NCBI GenBank assembly: GCA_029962745.1
Contig: CM057167.1
Location: 15,657,785 to 15,721,784 of the forward strand
From: Echinometra lucunter
Taxonomy: Eukaryota > Echinodermata > Echinoidea > Camarodonta > Echinometridae
Direction of reading: 5' to 3'
DNA: 64,000 nucleotides
Shown piece by piece: positions 11,691 through 24,045 of the stretch (the first letter of the stretch is position 1; the number at the start of each line of letters is the position of its first letter). Under the pieces are notes generated by a model that had not been told where the DNA came from, did no database searches, and saw nothing but the letters and a program-made list of their open reading frames with translations. The translations under genes and the position numbers were made by a program.

Positions 11691-12578
11691 TAATGCGGAG
11701 GAATTCATGTTTTGGAAGGGTGTTTGCAACTTTTCCAATCAATGCCTATCAATTCACGGTTGAATGAACACATAACAAAAACAAAATATCACCATGTTGA
11801 AATTATCCAGTAATTATTGCCTTATTTTTGTGCACTAAAACTCTTGTTGATAACATTTTTAGCATGTCTACATGACCGGTTTACATGTATCAATCATCTC
11901 ATGGCATTTTATTTGAAAGTTCACGCTTCAATGAGCACGTGGGACCGGAAAAGCTCTTCTTTCACCTATCGACCAAAATTCAATTGCTTAATGTGGTCAA
12001 TCATCATAAGTCTTCTTGGGGAGTTCCTCTGATTTGATTTTCATCGAAATCCCAATCTTTTACGCTTAAGTGAGCAACAGAGACAAGAAAATTATGAAAA
12101 TGAGGTGAAAGTTTAGGGCGTTGGCCTTACTCCGTGCCGCATCGGTTAGTTAATTTGGCGTAAAATCCTTTTATTTAATGACCTCAGGGAGATATGTGCC
12201 AAATTTCATGAAAAAAACTCGCAGTAGGTTGAACAATAATCATCGATGAAAATATGCCATATTTCTTTTCTTTATTCCCCCCCCCCCCCCCACTGACACT
12301 ATGTACAGTTAGGGAGCAGAATTTTAACAAAAGTGAAAGTTGGCTTATTTCCATCGATGATGATTGTTCATTCTACTGGGAGTTATTTCATGAAAATTAG
12401 CACATATCTTCAGGAGATCATTAACTAACAGGATCTTGTACCAAATTAAGTATCCGATGCGGCACGGAGCAGGGACAAATGCCCTAAACCTTTTGCTCAT
12501 TTGCATAATTTTCTTGTCTCTATTAATTGCAACAGTTGCAAACACCCGTCCAAAACATGAATTCCTCCGCATTAGATC
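11687..12578. mobile_element. Foldback element nested in the left TIR
   Basis: Ends are the perfect inverse pair GATCTAATGCGG and CCGCATTAGATC. The right TIR of the giant element (near 27380-27395) lacks this block, giving an apparent empty site (TCTAATCAAAGGAAGTC). Inner arms pair around about 12300 (for example GTGCCGCATCGG at 12134 with CCGATGCGGCAC at 12454). The right arm lacks roughly 330 bases present on the left. A C15 run sits near the centre (about 12278-12292). Its core is also present in the 17345-19344 palindrome. Confidence 0.6.
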
Positions 12579-12704
12579 TACAACAGTCAAACTACGAAAA
12601 AAGTGGTCAACCTAGAACTAATTGCAACAGAAACGATTCCACTTGCATATAGTCTGAAAAACCAAACAACAACATACTAAAAATTAACAAAAATTGAAGT
12701 AGTG

Positions 12705-13945
12705 GATCAATGCCTAATTTGCATAAATTAAAAATGGTCGCCATATCAGACTGCTGTAGAAATGGTGAGACACAGAGAACCTATTTTAGCCTATATCTCT
12801 AGATATGAGACACGTAGAGAGCTAATTTTGTTGTCTTTACCCATGTTTTCGGGGTCAAGAAACATGATTATGGAATTGTTACCAGCTTACAACTACTCCT
12901 TAACTCCTAATTTGCATAAATTTGCATAAAATCAGCCTTTAAAAAATTCAAAATGGCTGCCAAGTTGCATTTTAAAACTCTTCCTCAATTGATACTCATG
13001 GAAAGTTAATTTCATTGTCCTTATATCCGTGCGTATAGGGGTGAAGAAGATTTATCAGCACTACTGGCAAGTTTCAACTATCCACTGACTCTTAATTTGC
13101 ATAAATTTGCATACAATTAATCCCTCTTCACTTCTAAATGGCCGCCATGTCAGACAACAGTAAACACGCAGAACCTATTTTAGCCCATATCTCTACATCC
13201 GAGACACGGAGAAAGCTAATTTTAGTGTCTTTACCGTATGTTCTGGGGTCAAGGAACATGACTATGGCATTTTTACCAGCTTACAACTTCTCCTTAACTC
13301 CTAATTTACATAAATTTGCATAAAATTAGCCTTTTTGAGATTCAAATTGGCTGCCAAGTTGCATTTTAAAAACTAAATCTCATCTGATACTCATGCAAAT
13401 TAATTTCAGTGTCCTTATATCCATGGGTAGGGGATGAAAAAGATTTATCAGTATTACTAGCAAGTTACAACTATCCACAGACTCTTAATTTGCACAAATT
13501 TGCATACAATTAACCCCTTTTCATTACTAAATGGCCGCCATGTAAGACCTCAGTATACACGAATAACGTATTTTAGCCTATATCTCTAGATCTGAGACAC
13601 ACAGAGAGCTAAATTTAGTGTCTACACCTATGTTCCGGGGGTCTAAGAACATGATTATGGCATTATTACCACCTAATAACTACTCCTTAACTCCTTATTT
13701 GCATAAATGGGAATAAAATTAACCGTTTTCCAATTTAAAATGGCTGCCATGCTGCATGGTTAACATTCCGTCTCATCTGATGCTCACAGAAATTCAATAT
13801 CAGTGTCCCTGTCCATGGTTAGAAGGGGATGAGGTAGATTTAGCATTACTAGCAAGTTATAACAATCCACTGACTTTTAATTTGCATAAATTTGCGTATA
13901 ATTAACCTCTTTAGATTAAAAATGGCTGCTTTATGGCCTGTCCAA
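12705..13945 (-). repeat. Satellite array, inverted orientation
   Basis: Degenerate tandem repeat of about 190-200 bp half-units alternating in two types. Each carries TTTGCATAAATTTGCATAAA and an AAATGGCNGCCA block. Read on the minus strand it is the same array as 24046-27265. About six half-units. Noncoding. Confidence 0.75.
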
Positions 13946-14051
13946 GACCGATATAATTTAGTTGGTGACACGTAATATGTTTATTTTGGTGTTATTCTTG
14001 GGTGAAAGAACTTGACTGTTAGATACAGCAACCTACTATAGGCCCTATCTG

Positions 14052-14568
14052 GTGTCCCAGAAAAAGTGGAGCGGTAGATTTTTGGTACTTTACCTTCAGA
14101 AAGTAGATAATATGTTACTTTAGTAGGTTAGGTATCTTCTTCCAAAGGGAATGATATCAAGAGCATTAAATTTGATGAAGTAATTTTGATTCTATGCCCG
14201 TTTCTTAAAATACAGTAAATTTAGAATTTCGAGTGTTTTTCGCGACAGTTGGCAATGGTTGAGAGCAGAGTTGTGGGGGAAATGGCCTTTCATATTGCAT
14301 GTGTATTAGCATGTTTTGTTGCTGACATGCATCAGTGGACATCCCTCAATCATGAAAGGCCATCCCGACACAAAGCTACTCTCAGCAGTTGCCAAAAATG
14401 TGAAATGACCGTATTTTAAGAAATTGGCATAGAATATAAATTACTTTTCCAAATTCAATGATCTTGGTATCATTTTCTTCCTTGGACGATACTTATGTAA
14501 AAAAGTTATCTACCTTTTGAAGGTAAAGTACTGATAATCCACCGTTTGGATTTTTTTTATTGGGACAC
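14052..14568. mobile_element. MITE with GTGTCCCA termini
   Basis: Begins GTGTCCCAGAAAAAGTGG and ends TTTTATTGGGACAC. Inner arms also pair: TACTTTACCTTCAGAAAG with TTTTGAAGGTAAAGTA, and ATGGCCTTTCAT with ATGAAAGGCCAT. Near-palindromic over about 517 bp with its centre near 14310. No coding frame. Confidence 0.7.
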
Positions 14569-14634
14569 TGCGTATATACTGTACTTGTTAGCTAGAAAAT
14601 TTACAAACTTAAATATTTCTTTGCGAATATTTTT

Positions 14635-14750
14635 ATCATTAATAATAACAATAATGATAAAAGTGTTGGCTTCTTATATAGCGCCCAGGTCCGACATGTC
14701 TGACGGAGATGCTCATGGCGCTCCAAACATTATTACCCGGCCATAGCTTA
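14635..14750 (-). mobile_element. SINE 3' fragment (minus strand)
   Basis: Reading the minus strand, ATGGCCGGGTAATAATG leads to GGGCGCTATATAAGAAG and a short ATTATTGTTATTA tail. GCGCTATATAA followed by ATT repeats is the tail style of the SINE-like pieces at 39918-40035 and 49070-49150. Confidence 0.45.
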
Positions 14751-15379
14751 GCGATTGGGTTCCTATGTGGTTAATGAACATTTTCAGCTTTGTTGCCTAA
14801 CAACAACTTTGAGCAATTTTCATAATTTGCATAAACCTATATAAATACAGGTTATGCCGCCCAAAACAACTTAAATGTATGTACAGAATGTGTAAAATGA
14901 TCCCTGTATGTTAATTGTGTAAGTGCGGCGATACAGCATTTTAATGTAACTTAATAATGCTGTTCATCTATAGTGAATTCAGCCTGTGATGAAACGTAAC
15001 AAGGAAAATTCATGTATGATACTTCCATAAAATATGAGTTTTGTTGAGGCCTATGAATTTTAAATATATTTTTGAAATTATAAGGAAGTACCCTTCCACC
15101 ATGCCCACGGTGTGAAGCTTTTTTCTTTCCTTTTCATTATAAAATTTTGTGATTTGGTGCATACTGTTATGTGATAATAAGACCAATTTCATATTTTCTA
15201 TAATTTATCAATACTTAATCAATACTTCTGCAGAAAGTAAAATGTTTACAAACTTCACTCTTCTTCAGAAAATATTACTCATACATCTTCCAACTAAATC
15301 TATGACGCACTGGTCACTTTATGGTCTTCTTATCCACTACATCACTCCTTCCAAATAACTGACCCACTCCCCCAATACT

Positions 15380-15730
15380 GAGTAAAAGTTATGACGTACA
15401 TTATGCCTTTGGTCAAGAGCTCAAGGTTGACCAACTCCCAATAGAGGGTTTACCCATTATAAAAGGGGTTCACTTCAGGACTCCAATCAGAGAGAGAGAG
15501 AGAGAGAGAGAGAGAACCAGAATACTTCAGACTACATTCAAGACAACATCAGAGTACACACCATCAGACTTACTCTAGATTTCTGTTCATATTTTTGATC
15601 TTCAACTGAATAAATGTTAACTTCATATTTTAACTGACTTTGAATCTTCGTGTCTTCAATGTACATGTTCTCTGTTGCTGGACGATTGAACTAAACACTA
15701 AAATCCGATCCCTACACGACAATACATTAT
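15380..15730 (+). mobile_element. Possible solo LTR or orphan promoter
   Basis: A TATA box (TATAAAAGG, 15458-15466) is followed by a GA microsatellite at 15488-15515, by AATAAA at 15609-15614, and by a GT-rich stretch (TCTTCGTGTCTTCAATGTAC). A promoter and a poly(A) signal within about 160 bases is typical of an LTR. No second LTR, primer-binding site or gag/pol was found, and the ends were not defined. Confidence 0.33.
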
Positions 15731-15969
15731 ATCCCGATTTGTACGTACTATAAGGAGACATATTATGATTTTGTACTCTAATAACTATTTTGTAGTAATT
15801 GCAATATGTTCCTCAGAAATATTGAATCCGGTATACACATGTTGCTAGCAAATTATATTCTACGATAATAGACAGTGCGCAGTACACTCACGTCAACAGT
15901 ATACGCACAACAACCAATATGATCTTTTATTTTGGAGCTACAGTACACTGAGCGACATGATACGGAGCC

Positions 15970-16140
15970 CACCAGGGGCCCGTTGCATAAAACTTTTGCC
16001 AGATTTTTTTAATGGCAAAATGTGAGGAAACTACGGCAAAAAAAAAAATGCCAGAATTTTCGTTACATAAAAATTTGCCAGAGTTTTTTTTCTGGCAAAA
16101 AAAAAGTCTGGCAAAAGTTTTATGCAACAGGCCCCTGGTG
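15970..16140. mobile_element. 171-bp MITE with GGGGCCCGTTGCATAAAAC ends
   Basis: CACCAGGGGCCCGTTGCATA at the left is matched by TATGCAACAGGCCCCTGGTG at the right. Pairing extends inward through AAACTTTTGCCAGA. Nearly the whole element folds on itself. One of several families in this window with GGGCC...CATAAA termini. Confidence 0.85.
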
Positions 16141-16686
16141 ACATGAGGAGAATAAATTCTCCATGGATTATTGTATTCCCTCAAAATAATCATTTCGTTG
16201 ACTCAAAATGATCATTTCACTCCATCCCAACATTACTCCCTTCCCTAATAACTTTTGTGATCCCTCCAAATAACTATTACGTCCCCTCGCAATATTGTTG
16301 ACAGCCGTTTTATTGGGTGAGTACGGATTTGTTGTATAAGTACCAATATTTATATACCAATAATGGCCTGTATTATCATCCCCCAATGATTCACTATTAA
16401 AAATGACATGGCCCTTTTTAATCCCCTGAAAAGGCGAAATAAAGAAAGAAAATGGGTAAACAGTTAAGAAAACTTAATGAAGAAAAAAGAAAACCCTGGG
16501 AGCACTCGCTCCTTTTGCTCGCTTTCATTTCACGTATCTCAACAAATGCCGGTTATGATACTATCCTAATGAAAGGAAATCGATACACATCTTGTCTTTC
16601 TAATGTTATACTAGGGAGGTGGAAGGGGAGACCTCCCTGGTTATACTATCCTTCTAATCATAAAATGCTTGTCAAATATTTGTACA

Positions 16687-17005
16687 CACTTAGAAAGAAA
16701 GGTTGAGTGTTGCACCCTAAATGGAACACTTGCAGCACCTTTCATGAAAAAGGTGCAAAGATGCGTCATTTTGTACTTGTTTGCTACAGGAAATGCCCGT
16801 CTGCATTCTTAAAGGTACAAATTTGCACCTTTCCTGAAGGGTACAACTCTAGCCACTGCACCTTACAGGTACATTTTGCATCCTTACGTGTGCATGGTTG
16901 TACCCTTAAAGGTGCAAAGTGCGTTAGGTTGCATAGTTGTACCCATAAAGGAGCTCCCACTGTTCCATTTGAATTGTGCAAAATTGATTCCGTTTTTTCT
17001 TAGTG
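16687..17005. mobile_element. MITE rich in TGCACC/GGTGCA units
   Basis: Begins CACTTAGAAAGAAAGG with TGCACCCTAAATGGAACA and ends with the inverse elements (TGTTCCATTTG and TTTTTTCTTAGTG). The interior repeats short units such as AAAGGTACAAATTTGCACC, GGGTACAAC and AAAGGTGCAAAG. A related copy lies inverted at 9015-9180. Reading frames across it are chance. Confidence 0.65.
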
Positions 17006-17344
17006 CAAGGAGTCGAAGGGCATGACCTAAAACAGAAAAAAATATTTTCAAGAGATTATCGCTTATACTTAATTGCCTCTTGATATCATACAAAATATGA
17101 GAAAGGAAGGCAAAAATACACTGCTAAAATAACGAGAATGAAGTAACAATACACCATAACCTGTTCTCATTATTTTAAAGATCAAATTTGTTCTCGCTCC
17201 GCTCGCTCTTAAAGTATAAATACATGATATGGTCGAACACCAGGCACTCCTGTTCCCTCAGCAAGATGTCCGGACATTACAGCAGTTTTGCAGAGGTGTG
17301 CAAGTATTCTCGAATTCTGTGGGAAGAGTGCGTCATAAAGTCAT

Positions 17345-19344
17345 CTAAACACAACAAAAAAAGTAACTTCACCCCTAAACAAAATGCTGTAACTTTTCAA
17401 CGAAGAGGTTTTGAGCAAAATGAATTGGCATGAATGTTCCTACACTAATTTACCAACTTCTGTGAGAAAATGAGATTGATCCGTCAAGTCATGCGTGAGT
17501 GAGCAGGCACTAAAGGAAAAATGTCACTTTTTAAAATTCACAAGCATCATATCATGACTTTGAGTCAAGGATATCGGAACACATTTCAAGTTTGCAGCGT
17601 TTGAAAGCATGCACCATGAATTTCATGTACTTCCCATCATACCAAATGACCTGAGGGCCAAATTTCATGCTTGAGTGAGCACAAGGTGAAAATTGCAAAA
17701 ACTGCAGTTTTGACATCTTTCGCGCGGTAAATTTGATCTAATGCAAAGCAATTCGTGTTTTGGACTGGTGTTTGCAACTTTCGCAATTGATACCTATTAA
17801 CTCACGGTTGAATGAACACGTAATAAAAACAAATTATCACCGTATTAAAATTTTCAAGTAATTATTGCTTTATTTTTGTGCACTAAAAATCATATTGATA
17901 ACATTTTTAGCATGTTTATATGACCGGTGTACATGTATCAATGATCCCGTGGTTTTCATGGAAAGTTCACGCTTCAGTGAGCACGTGGGACTGGAAAAGT
18001 TCATTTTTCACTTATGGACCAAAACTCAATTGCTTAATTTGGGTAACCATCATAAGTCTTTATGGGGAGTTCATCTGATTTGATTTTCATCGAAATCCCG
18101 ATCTCTTACGCTTCAATGAGCAAAAGAGACGAGAAAATTATGAAAATGAGAAGAAAATTTAGCACTTTGTCCCTGCTTCGTGCCGCACTGGATACTTAAT
18201 TTGGCGTAAGATCCTGTTTGTTAGTGACCTCAGGAAGATATATGCCAACTTTCATGAAAACACTCACATTAGAATGAACAGTATTCATTAATGAAAATAG
18301 GCCACATTTCACGTTTTGTTTCCTCCCCCATTGACAATATGTACAGTAAGGGAGCAGAGTTTTAACAAAAGTGAAATCTGGCCTATTTTTATTGATGATT
18401 ATTGTTCATTCTACAGTGAGTTTTTTCATGAAAGTTGGCATATATCTTCCTGAGGTCACTAACAAACAGGATCTTACGCCAAATTAAGTATCCAGTGCGG
18501 CACGAAGCAGGGACAAAGTGCTAAATTTCTTCTCATTTTCATAATTTTCTCGTCTCTTTTGCTCATTGAAGCGTAAGAGATCGGGATTTCGATGAAAATC
18601 AAATCAGATGAACTCCCCATAAAGACTTATGATGGTTACCCAAATTAAGCAATTGAGTTTTGGTCCATAAGTGAAAAATGAACTTTTCCAGTCCCACGTG
18701 CTCACTGAAGCGTGAACTTTCCATGAAAATGCCACGGGATCATTGATACACGTACACCGGTCATATAAACATGCCAAAAATGTTATCAATATGATTTTTA
18801 GTGCACAAAAAATTAATAAAGCAATAATTACTTGAAAATTTTAATACGGTGATAATTTGTTTTTATTACGTGTTCATTCAACCGTGAGTTAATAGGTATC
18901 AATTGCGAAAGTTGCAAACACCAGTCCAAAACACGAATTGCTTTGCAATAGATCAAATTTACCGCGCGAAAGATGTCAAAACTGCAGTTTTTGCAATTTT
19001 CACCTTATGCTCACTCAAGCGTGAAATTTGGCCCTCAGGTCATTTGGTATGATGGGAAGCACATGAAATTCATGGTGCATGCTTTCAAACGCTGCAAACT
19101 TGAAATGTGTTCCGATATCCTTGACTCAAAGTCATGATATGATGCTTGTGAATTTTAAAAAGTGACATTTTTCCTTTAGTGCCTGCTCACTCACGCATGA
19201 CTTGACGGATCAATCTCATTTTCTCACAGAAGTTGGTAAATTAGTGTAGGAACATTCATGCCAATTCATTTTGCTCAAAACCTCTTCGTTGAAAAGTTAC
19301 AGCATTTTGTTTAGGGGTGAAGTTACTTTTTTTGTTGTGTTTAG
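17345..19344. mobile_element. 2-kb near-perfect palindrome (foldback element)
   Basis: Two arms of about 1 kb pair around position 18344. The outermost pair is CTAAACACAAC (17345) and GTTGTGTTTAG (ends 19344). Inner pairs include ATGCGTGAGTGAGCAGGCAC, ACATTTCAAGTTTGCAGCG and TTCGCGCGGTAAATTTGATC. Divergence is very low except at the centre (about 18300-18380). The arms are homologous to the TIR and nested foldback at 11460-12580, so it is a compact member of the same family without the satellite array. No coding capacity. Confidence 0.8.
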
Positions 19345-20222
19345 TTTATTTTGGTGGAAGATCGCTTCTATCGCTTTTAAAAAATAAAAAACTAATAGTT
19401 TCGGGTGTCAAACAATGACCCAAATAGCCTCATATTTGGCAATTAAGTGATCATATACTACACGTTTTCAGATATCTTTGACGCCCATGGAAGAGTATAA
19501 ATTTTTCTTTGCTTGCTGCGCTCACTTGAATAATATTTAGACACACGATAGTATGGAGGGCAATTTGGACATGTACGCGAGTTGATCAAATATATAATTT
19601 ACATACTTATAGACAGGCCTATAGTGAATTTTGAAGACAAAATTTATTTCCTCGCTTGCTTGGCTCGCTCGTCGTATTTCTAATCAGGGTTATATTGAAC
19701 AGGAAAAAATAATTGGACCATTGAGGTGTTAGAATAGAGTTATATTTGGAAGGGAGGCGACCGATTATACCATTGAAGACAAAATGCTAGTTTTTCATCA
19801 AAACAGTGTTTTGCTTTTGTTTTTGTTTTGTTTTGTTTATTTTGTTTTGTTTTTGTTTGTTTGGGGGGGGGGGTTTAACTCGTTTCGCTAGTTCGTTTAA
19901 AGAGTATGGTTTAGACAGTAAAAAGTGCCGAAAAGTCAGAATTGGCAGTCAGGTTACCAAAGTTCTCATATGCCTATGTGAATTTGATGACAACCCTTTC
20001 CCAGATCCTTTCCCAGCATGATCGCTTCGCTTCCTCGCCGTGAATATTCCATTATTGGCAGTCAGAGAATATTCCATCATGCCCAACCACGAACACAAAT
20101 CAACACTCCTGCGGTGTTAATGCAAGGAAACACAACATGGTGGCCATTTTGAATTGGCTTGAGAGTGAATTTTATATAAATGTATGCAAATTAGGAGTTA
20201 AGGAGTAGTTGTAAGCTGTTAA
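19345..20222. other. Interior of the giant element, repeat-derived
   Basis: Contains scattered CGCTTGCTxxxCTCGCTC-type motifs (near 19508, 19655 and 20022), a TTTTG-rich stretch with a G9 run near 19863, and at about 20130-20222 one satellite half-unit in the right-array orientation. No gene is seen. Confidence 0.5.
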
Positions 20223-23200
20223 TAATATAGGTTTTCCCGGTCAATTCCATACTTTTTCCATTCCAATTCATGAACGTGCATTCAATTTCACGCAACGCAC
20301 GCCCCGCGAAGACATTCGGGCTTTCAAATTCCGAATCCGATCGATCAATTTCATTTATGGGCGCCCTTATTCTCTTTCCGTAAATCAAAATCACGCATGA
20401 GCGTTCAATTTCCAAATGCGAGCATTGTATTTCCTACTTGCGCATTCAAATTCAACTCGTAGTCACGATGACGCTGTTTGGGGCGTTCAATTTCATTTTC
20501 CGGCGATCAATTTCCTACTTCGTGCACTCAATTTAGTGGAGAAGATAGAAAGGGGGTTATGAGGGGGAGAGCGGGACGAGCGTTGGTTGTTTCTGATAAA
20601 CGAGCACACTCCGATAAAGGATTAGCCAAAATAACTATTATGTTGGTGCATATTGTCCGACCAAAATTTTGGTGAAGATTGACCAATATGATGATGGTCA
20701 TAATTACCCAATTATTTGTTGAAAATTAATGTACCCAAATTTTGGTTGATTTTAACTATTTTTTATGTTCAGACACAAATTCACCAACACATTGGTTATC
20801 TTGACTAATCCCTTTGTAGAATGTACACAATATACCCGCACATCCCTCACCCCTAACACACACACACACACAAGAAAAAAATCCCATTTTCGTAGGCCTC
20901 CAGTATGCTTATTCTTTTATTAAGGGTTCTATATCGTTCTGAATTTGTATCCACTTACAATGATATCCATAATTATTATGGATAATATGAATATACAAAG
21001 ATAGGAAGAAAACTCCGATGAGAGTTATAGTGTTGAGCTTCAAATTTTCGACTTGTATTTAGATCATCTTCAGGAACTGAGGTAAAACAGAACAAGAACT
21101 GTTTCTGTATACACTGATATAAGAAGGCATCAAAATGTTCAGTTTTACCTACAATTTCTGAAGATGATCTAATCAAAGGTCGAAAATGTGAAACTCAACA
21201 CTATCGTAACTATGACTCTCATTGAAGTTTTCTTCCAATCTTTGTATATTTACAATGATATCATGTCCTTTTATGCTCATGTATACTTCAATATTTTAAC
21301 AGCATAACGACATAATTTCTAACTTACACTCCTTGTTGACACCACCCATAAAAAGACAAAATCACAACACTAACCACACAATGCGTCAATTAAAAACCAA
21401 ATGACAAACAACATGATCTCAAAATCTCTCATGTGGAAGCCTAAATAAACAGCAATATGAAATGTTTATATAGGTTTTCCCGGTCAATTTCATGATTTTG
21501 TCATTCAAGTTCATATTCCGAGCATTCAATTTCCCGAATTTCACGCTCGCAGCTCTGAAGCGGCTTTCAAATTCAAATTGGGTCATTCAAATTCACTATC
21601 CGAGCAATCAATTGTTCATTTGGGTCATTCAAATTCAAAGTAGGAGCATGCTTTTTGATAAAAAGGCAATCAAATTCATTTCTAGCCGGCGACTGAATCT
21701 CCTTGGTCATTCATATTCGTGAAAAGGCAACCAAGTTCCAAATAAGTGCATTCAATTTAAAAGATTCATTGCATTTAGTTAGCTTGGGGTCAATGTGGGT
21801 GTTTTTTTCACTTAGCTTTGAATAAATTGGGCTTCTTTAGCAAGACATTTGCCATAATGTTATCATGCTTAAGTCCATTATTTTAGGTATATATGCCATA
21901 AATGCTTCCATTGAAACTGGTAACATGGAAATTATAAACATTTCATATTGCTGTTTATTTAGGCTTCCACATGAGAGTCACGGAATAAGTTCATCAGGAT
22001 GGTGAATTAAATAATGTTAAGTACTCTATACACATCCAAGAATTTTGTTTACCTGTGACAGTTTCGACGACGGGCTGTCATCTTCTTCAGACGGCGACTA
22101 ATTGGCGAATGATGATTTTGGCGCCAATTAGAAATCACCCAGGTGTGAAACTCGGGTGATAGCGCCAGATTAAGAGAACCCCCTCAATATGAACCGGGAT
22201 GGGGGGGGGGGGGGGGCATACCAACTGTCTGACATCTATGATGGCGCTATCACCCGAGTTTCATTCCTGGGTGATTTCTAATTGGCGCCAAAATCATCAT
22301 TCGCCAATTAGTCGCCGTCTGAAGAAGATGACAACCCGTCGTCGAAACTGTCACAGGTAAACAAAATTCTTGGATGTGTATAGAGAACTTAACATTTATT
22401 CCACATGAGAGATTTTGAGATCACGTTGTTTGTTGGTTTTTTAATTGACGCTAAGTGGTTAGTGTTGTGATTTTGTCTTTTTATGGGTGGCGTCATCAAG
22501 GAGTGTAAGTTAAATATTATGTCGTTACGCTGTTAAATTATTGAAGTATACATGAACATATCAGGACAGATATCATTCATTTGTAAATATACAAAGATAG
22601 GAAGAAAACTTCAATGAGAGTGATAGTCATGATAGTGTTGAGTTTCAAATTTTCGACCTTTGATTAGATCATCTTCAGAAACTGAGGTAAAACTGAACAT
22701 TTTGATGCCTTCTTATCTAATTGTATCAGTGTATACAAAAACAGATCTTGTTCAGTTTTACCTCAGTTCCTGAAGACGATCTAAATACAGGTAGTAAATT
22801 TGAAACTCAACAACACTATAACTCTCATCGGAGTTTCCTTCCAATCTTTGTATATTCGTTGGGTATCATTGTAAGTGGATACAAATTCAGAAAAATATAG
22901 AACCCTTAAAAAAATAGAATAAGTATACTAGAAGCCTACGAAAATGGGATTTTTTTTTTCTTGTGTGTGTGTGTTAGGGGTGAGGGATGTGCGGGTAGAT
23001 TGTGTCCATTCTAAAAAAGGGATTGGTCAAAATAGCCAATGTGTTGGTGAATTTGTGTCTAACCAAAAAATTAGTCAAAATCAACCAACATTTTGGTACA
23101 TTAATTTTCAACAAATAATTGGGTAATTATGACCATCATATTGGTCAATCTTCACCAAAATTTTGGTCGGACAATATGCACCAACATAATAGTTATTTTG

Positions 23201-24045
23201 GCTAATCCTTTTTCGGAGTGTGCTCGTTTATCAGAAACAACCAACGCTCGTCCTGCTCTCCCCCTCATAACCCCCTTTCTATCTTCTCCACTAAATTGAG
23301 TGCACGAAGTAGGAAATTGATCGCCGGAAAATGAAACTGAACGCCCCAAACAGCGTCATCGTGACTACGAGTTGAATTTGAATGCGCAAGTAGGAAATAC
23401 AATGCTCGCATTTGAAAATTGAACGCTCATGCGTGATTTTGATTTACGGAAAGAGAATAAGAGCGCCCATAAATGAAACTGATCGATCGAATTCGGAATT
23501 TGAAAGCCCGAATGTCTTCGTGGGGCGTGCGTTGCGTGAAATTGAATGCACGTTCATGAATTGGAATGGAAAAAATATGAAATTGACCGGGAAAACCTAT
23601 AATTTCCATGTTACCAGTTTCAATGGAAGCATTTATGGCCTAAACCTAAAATAGTGGACTTAAGCATGATAAAATTATGCCAAATGTCTTGCCAAAGAAG
23701 CTCAATTTATTCCAAACTTAGTGAAAAACACCCACAATTACCCCAAGCTAACTAAATGCAATGAATCTTTTAAATTGAATGCACTTATTTGGAAATTGGT
23801 TGCCTTTTCACGAATATGAATGACCAAGGAGATTCGGTCGCCGGCTTGAAATGAATTTGATTGCATGCTCCTACTTTAAATTTGAATGACCCAAATGAAC
23901 AATTGATTGCTCGGATAGTGAATCTGAATGACCCAATTTGAATTTGAAAGCTGCTTCAGAGCTGCGAGCGTGAAATGCGGGAAATTGAATGCTCGGAATA
24001 TGAACTTGAATGACAAAATCATGAAATTGACAGGGAAAACCTATA
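20223..24045. mobile_element. Interlocked foldback cluster with TATAGGTTTTCCCGGTCAAT ends
   Basis: TATAGGTTTTCCCGGTCAAT occurs at 20223 and 21469. Its inverse ends at 23601 and, slightly varied, at 24045. Block A (20223-21435) is inverted at about 22390-23601. Block B (21469-21930) is inverted at about 23602-24045. The order is A-B-A'-B', so the pairs cross instead of nesting. Subterminal regions are dense in short repeats (TTCAAATTC, CATTCAATTT). A third foldback (about 22020-22385, centre near 22200, with a G-run) lies inside. The cluster interrupts a satellite half-unit of the right array (…GCTGTTAATAAT / ATAAGCATGTTCC…), so it inserted after the array existed. Noncoding. Confidence 0.65.
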
